DNA from: Dipteronia dyeriana | Lineage: Eukaryota; Streptophyta; Magnoliopsida; Sapindales; Sapindaceae | Assembly (NCBI GenBank): GCA_032871835.1 | Contig: CM065300.1 | Location: 64,243,192 to 64,307,191 of the forward strand | Reading direction: 5' to 3' | DNA: 64,000 bases | Shown here: positions 61,290-64,000 of the stretch, piece by piece | Position numbering within the stretch: the stretch's first letter is position 1 | How the letters are laid out: each line of letters starts with the position of its first letter | Made by a program: the position numbers and the translations under genes | The notes under the pieces: model-generated | What the model saw: only the letters and a program-made list of their open reading frames with translations | The model's database searches: none | Told to the model about the DNA's origin: nothing

Positions 61290-63759
61290 TGTTAGGATTA
61301 TGCTCGATAGCAAGAGTATAATATTGTAATTAACAATATTTTCATACGAATAAACTGATTTCGAGTTTAACAAATCTTATAGCATTTATAGTTTAATTAT
61401 TATAATTGTCAAAAGTAAATAATCATAAGGTCAAAAGACTATGAGAAAATAAGAATTGTTCATACATCTAGATATGTATGAGGTAGACACAATTGTTTAG
61501 TTAGTCTTGAACAATATTCACAACTTAAGATAGAAGGTTGGGCGCCTTTATCTTGTCGAAGTTGTAGATTCTTTTGCTAGCATTTGAGTGGGAGCAAATG
61601 TGTTACGATGAGTCTAAAATCATCAAAGTGTGGTGTCTTTGGGCAAAAGAATCTAGTGCACTGGGTGCATTGAATAGGATCAAAATGAAATACTTTATCT
61701 AGAACCGTCAATGGATAAAAGTTTTCATTTGAAGAAAATCGGAGAGTCTATCTTAATCCTGAGATAAATGATGGACTTATGGTTGCAAATGTTATCATTT
61801 GAGCTATCAATGAGTACGATTATATAGCATAGTCTATCCTCGATAGTTTGGTGATATTCATTTGTTAATCGATAGAGGACTTCATTTATAGATATGGACA
61901 TTGTGGCTCCATTTATTGAATGAGAGTAGAATACCATCATATGGATGTTCTGAGGTATTGGATATTAAATCTTAACGTTAAGTTTTCAATAGTGTCTATT
62001 GAAACATGGCTTCAGGACAAGTCAAAATATCCAAGTTTAAAATGTGGTCATATGAGTAAATATGGTAACTTGGAGAGCTATAGGCGGTATATGAGCTCTT
62101 GGCGATTACTGGTATTCTTCACGAGGATACACTTTCTCCAATAAGGTTGTCTAGGGTACGATTAAGTAACATCAACTTATTCTATCTTTATTTAAGAGTT
62201 AAATTTTATTTCTTTAGTGGAATGAACTAAAATTAAATAGATCGTACCTAAATGAATCATTTGTTGATTGTGATTGGGTTATGTCTATTGAAGCTTAAAT
62301 TTAGATAGCCCGCCAAGATCCCTAATCCACACGAACTTGCATGGATCACTTAATATATTCTACCGGACCATTAGGGGTCCATCTAGAATTGTAATAAGGC
62401 ATGTGAACTTGTTTCTTTTTGTAAGAATAGGTCTAGTTCACATGTGGACTTTTTATTAATGTCCAATGGATTTAATAAAATGAGAAAAATAATATATGGC
62501 CTTTATACTAGGTACGGGCGGCAAAGGCTATGGGGAATAGCTTAAATATATTATTTTTATTTTATTATTATTTAATTAAATGGAAATTAATTAATTTGTT
62601 GATTAATTATTTATTTAATTAAAAGTCAAAATCTTTTCTTATTAGGAGATGGTCTCCTAAAACTATACTATTGTTGGTAGTATAGTTAATGTTAAAGACT
62701 ATATTTGATAAGTAGATAAATAAAAGGAGTTATTTATCTAATCAAATTAGGAAGTCTTTAATATGGTTACAAACACACTATTGAGTTGGATTAGGAGTCT
62801 TGGTGTAGAATATAATTCTTTTTGGAAAAGGATTCTTGGTCACCAAGTAAAACTACTTAGTGATAGAATTCTTATTTGAAAAGGATTCATAACCACCAAG
62901 TTAATCTGCCTAAGGATAAGATTCTTGTATATCAAGTAATCCTTCTTAGGAAAGATAAACTGTCCTAATCCACATCAAAGAGGGGAAATTCGGTCATGAC
63001 ATATGAATATAGGATAGGATAGATTTCCTTTTAGATAAGGATTCTAACTACCAAATAAATCTACCTAAGGAAATGATTCTTGCCAACCAAGTGAATCCTT
63101 CTTAGGAAAGGATTTATGAGCCTATAAATATGAGCATGATGAATTCGGCCAGCCCTAAGGCATTAGAGAGGAATTTCGGCCAAGCTTATTTTTCTAAGAG
63201 AAAGTTTCAACCATCATAGGAATTTTGAAGGAGAAAATTTTGATTTTACTCTAGACAAAATTCTATCATCTCTAAGCAATAGTGTGTGAATTCGGCGAAG
63301 TAGAGAAAAAAGGGGAACGTTTTTGTATTCGATAGTATACTAATATCCTTTACATTAAAAGGGTTTTGTGTACAACATCGAATCTAGGTTCACGCGAGTT
63401 ACAATCAAATTTATTGATAATTCACAAGTGACCGGACGTTCTTGGATTTTTCTCTTGGAGGATATTTGTAACTAGCAAAGAAAAGATATTTGCTTTGTCT
63501 CCATCCTCAGGAATACAATTTAAAGAAAGGGAGCCCACACTTCTAGGTGATTCACATTCGTGATTGGATTGGAAGATCTTGCGGAATCAATTTGGCGCTT
63601 GTTCAATCGTCACGTGAAAAAAGGTGCGAAACTTTTATATACATCAATTAATCTAGGGTTAAGGTTCTCGTTGCATAAAAGGGATTTTTTTTATACGCAA
63701 ACCCTAAATTCATTTTTTCTCACGCTTCCGTTGCGTTTCTAAACCGTTTTTTCTCTACA
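61290..63759 (+). repeat. Copia-A3 LTR
   Basis: 2470 bp, ending TTCTCTACA. Its repeat module at 62810-63120 has an extra AAGGATTC..AACCACCAAG unit compared with Copia-A1. Conserved antisense (61725-61940) and sense (61920-62144) open frames are present as in other LTR copies; no known domain. Confidence 0.88.
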
Positions 63760-63761
63760 AT

Positions 63762-63777
63762 TGGTATCAGAGCCTGG
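63762..63777 (+). other. Copia-A3 primer binding site
   Basis: TGGTATCAGAGCCTGG, the best-preserved methionine-tRNA-type primer site in the window, two bases after the LTR. Leader sequence matching 10349 onward fills 63778-64000. Confidence 0.88.
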
Positions 63778-64000
63778 TTGTACCCTTGATTAATTTATAT
63801 TTGTGTGCGTGAATCTTTTTCTTTTATTGTATATATGCATGTTTTAGAAAGAGATGACGCTTTAGGTATTCACATATATATTTACATTGAAATGTATGGA
63901 TATATATATGTTTTATATGTGGTTTGTTATTGCTCAATTTTGGTCCTAGAATTTCAATGTAATTTTATTTTGGGATTGTAACAAGAAGGATGGTCTATTA

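Larger units (their letters stand above)
45766..64000 (+). mobile_element. Copia-A2: Ty1/copia element with nested inserts
   Basis: Second copy of the Copia-A family with internal sequence. The 5' LTR (45766-48206), primer site and leader start are followed by the minus-strand Copia-B insert, then gag to RNase H (57739-61289). It is cut at 61290 by an LTR of the same family. Its own 3' LTR is not identified inside the window. The expected target duplication is ACCTT; the right copy is not visible. Confidence 0.8.
61290..64000 (+). mobile_element. Copia-A3: third copy of Copia-A family, runs off the window
   Basis: A complete LTR (61290-63759) starts TGTTAGGATTATGC exactly after GGCATCTA of Copia-A2 internal DNA, without the polypurine tract and ~58 bp that precede the LTR in Copia-A1. 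It is followed by a primer site and leader, as a 5' LTR is. The simplest reading is insertion of a family member into Copia-A2 with target ATCTA (61285-61289). Unequal recombination giving a tandem element is the alternative. Confidence 0.7.

Overview
The window is plant nuclear DNA made almost entirely of nested LTR retrotransposons. It is AT-rich. It contains Ty1/copia, Sirevirus, Ty3/gypsy Tat-type and gypsy chromovirus-like proteins, and methionine-tRNA-type primer sites (TGGTATCAGAGC or close variants). I found no ordinary host gene, tRNA, rRNA or CRISPR array. The species cannot be read from the sequence. Nearly every coding frame is broken by stops or frameshifts, so the elements look old and mostly inactive.

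Layout. Positions 1-718 and 2322-3011 are older repeat DNA, split by a Sirevirus-like solo LTR (719-2316, perfect TATAT target duplication). From 3017 to beyond the right edge there is one large Tat-lineage gypsy element, called Gypsy-1 here. Its parts are a 5' LTR (3017-4197), gag (about 4790-6180), protease, RT (to 7911), RNase H plus a second RNase H-like domain (18067-20580, interrupted), integrase (20581-21729 and 29532-29816), an extra ORF on the opposite strand (44795 down to about 32035, interrupted), a polypurine tract and the start of its 3' LTR (45214-45765).

Inserted in Gypsy-1, left to right: Copia-A1 (7912-18066, both LTRs present); an unclassified solo LTR (18198-19866, perfect CCTAT duplication); Sirevirus-Y (21730-29526, perfect GTCAA duplication); solo LTR X1 (29817-about 32004, end-truncated); solo LTR X2 (34149-44238); and Copia-A2 (from 45766). 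X2 contains a solo LTR of the Copia-A family (35973-43958), which itself contains a full-length chromovirus-like element, Gypsy-2 (36426-41963). Copia-A2 contains a minus-strand Sirevirus, Copia-B (48546-57738). Near its end it also has what looks like a third Copia-A copy (from 61290) that starts a new LTR, primer site and leader and runs off the window. Nesting is four levels deep.

The genes do not form a cellular pathway. Each autonomous element carried the usual gag-protease-integrase-RT-RNase H set (copia order) or gag-protease-RT-RNase H-integrase set (gypsy order). The unusual content is the antisense ORF of Gypsy-1 with its own TATA-like box and a probable intron, the single non-gag/pol ORF of Sirevirus-Y, chains of polypurine tracts in both Sireviruses, and palindrome or minisatellite blocks inside several LTRs. 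I did not find evidence of a new biological system beyond retrotransposon biology. Similarities are by eye; boundaries rest on LTR alignment, TG...CA ends and target duplications.
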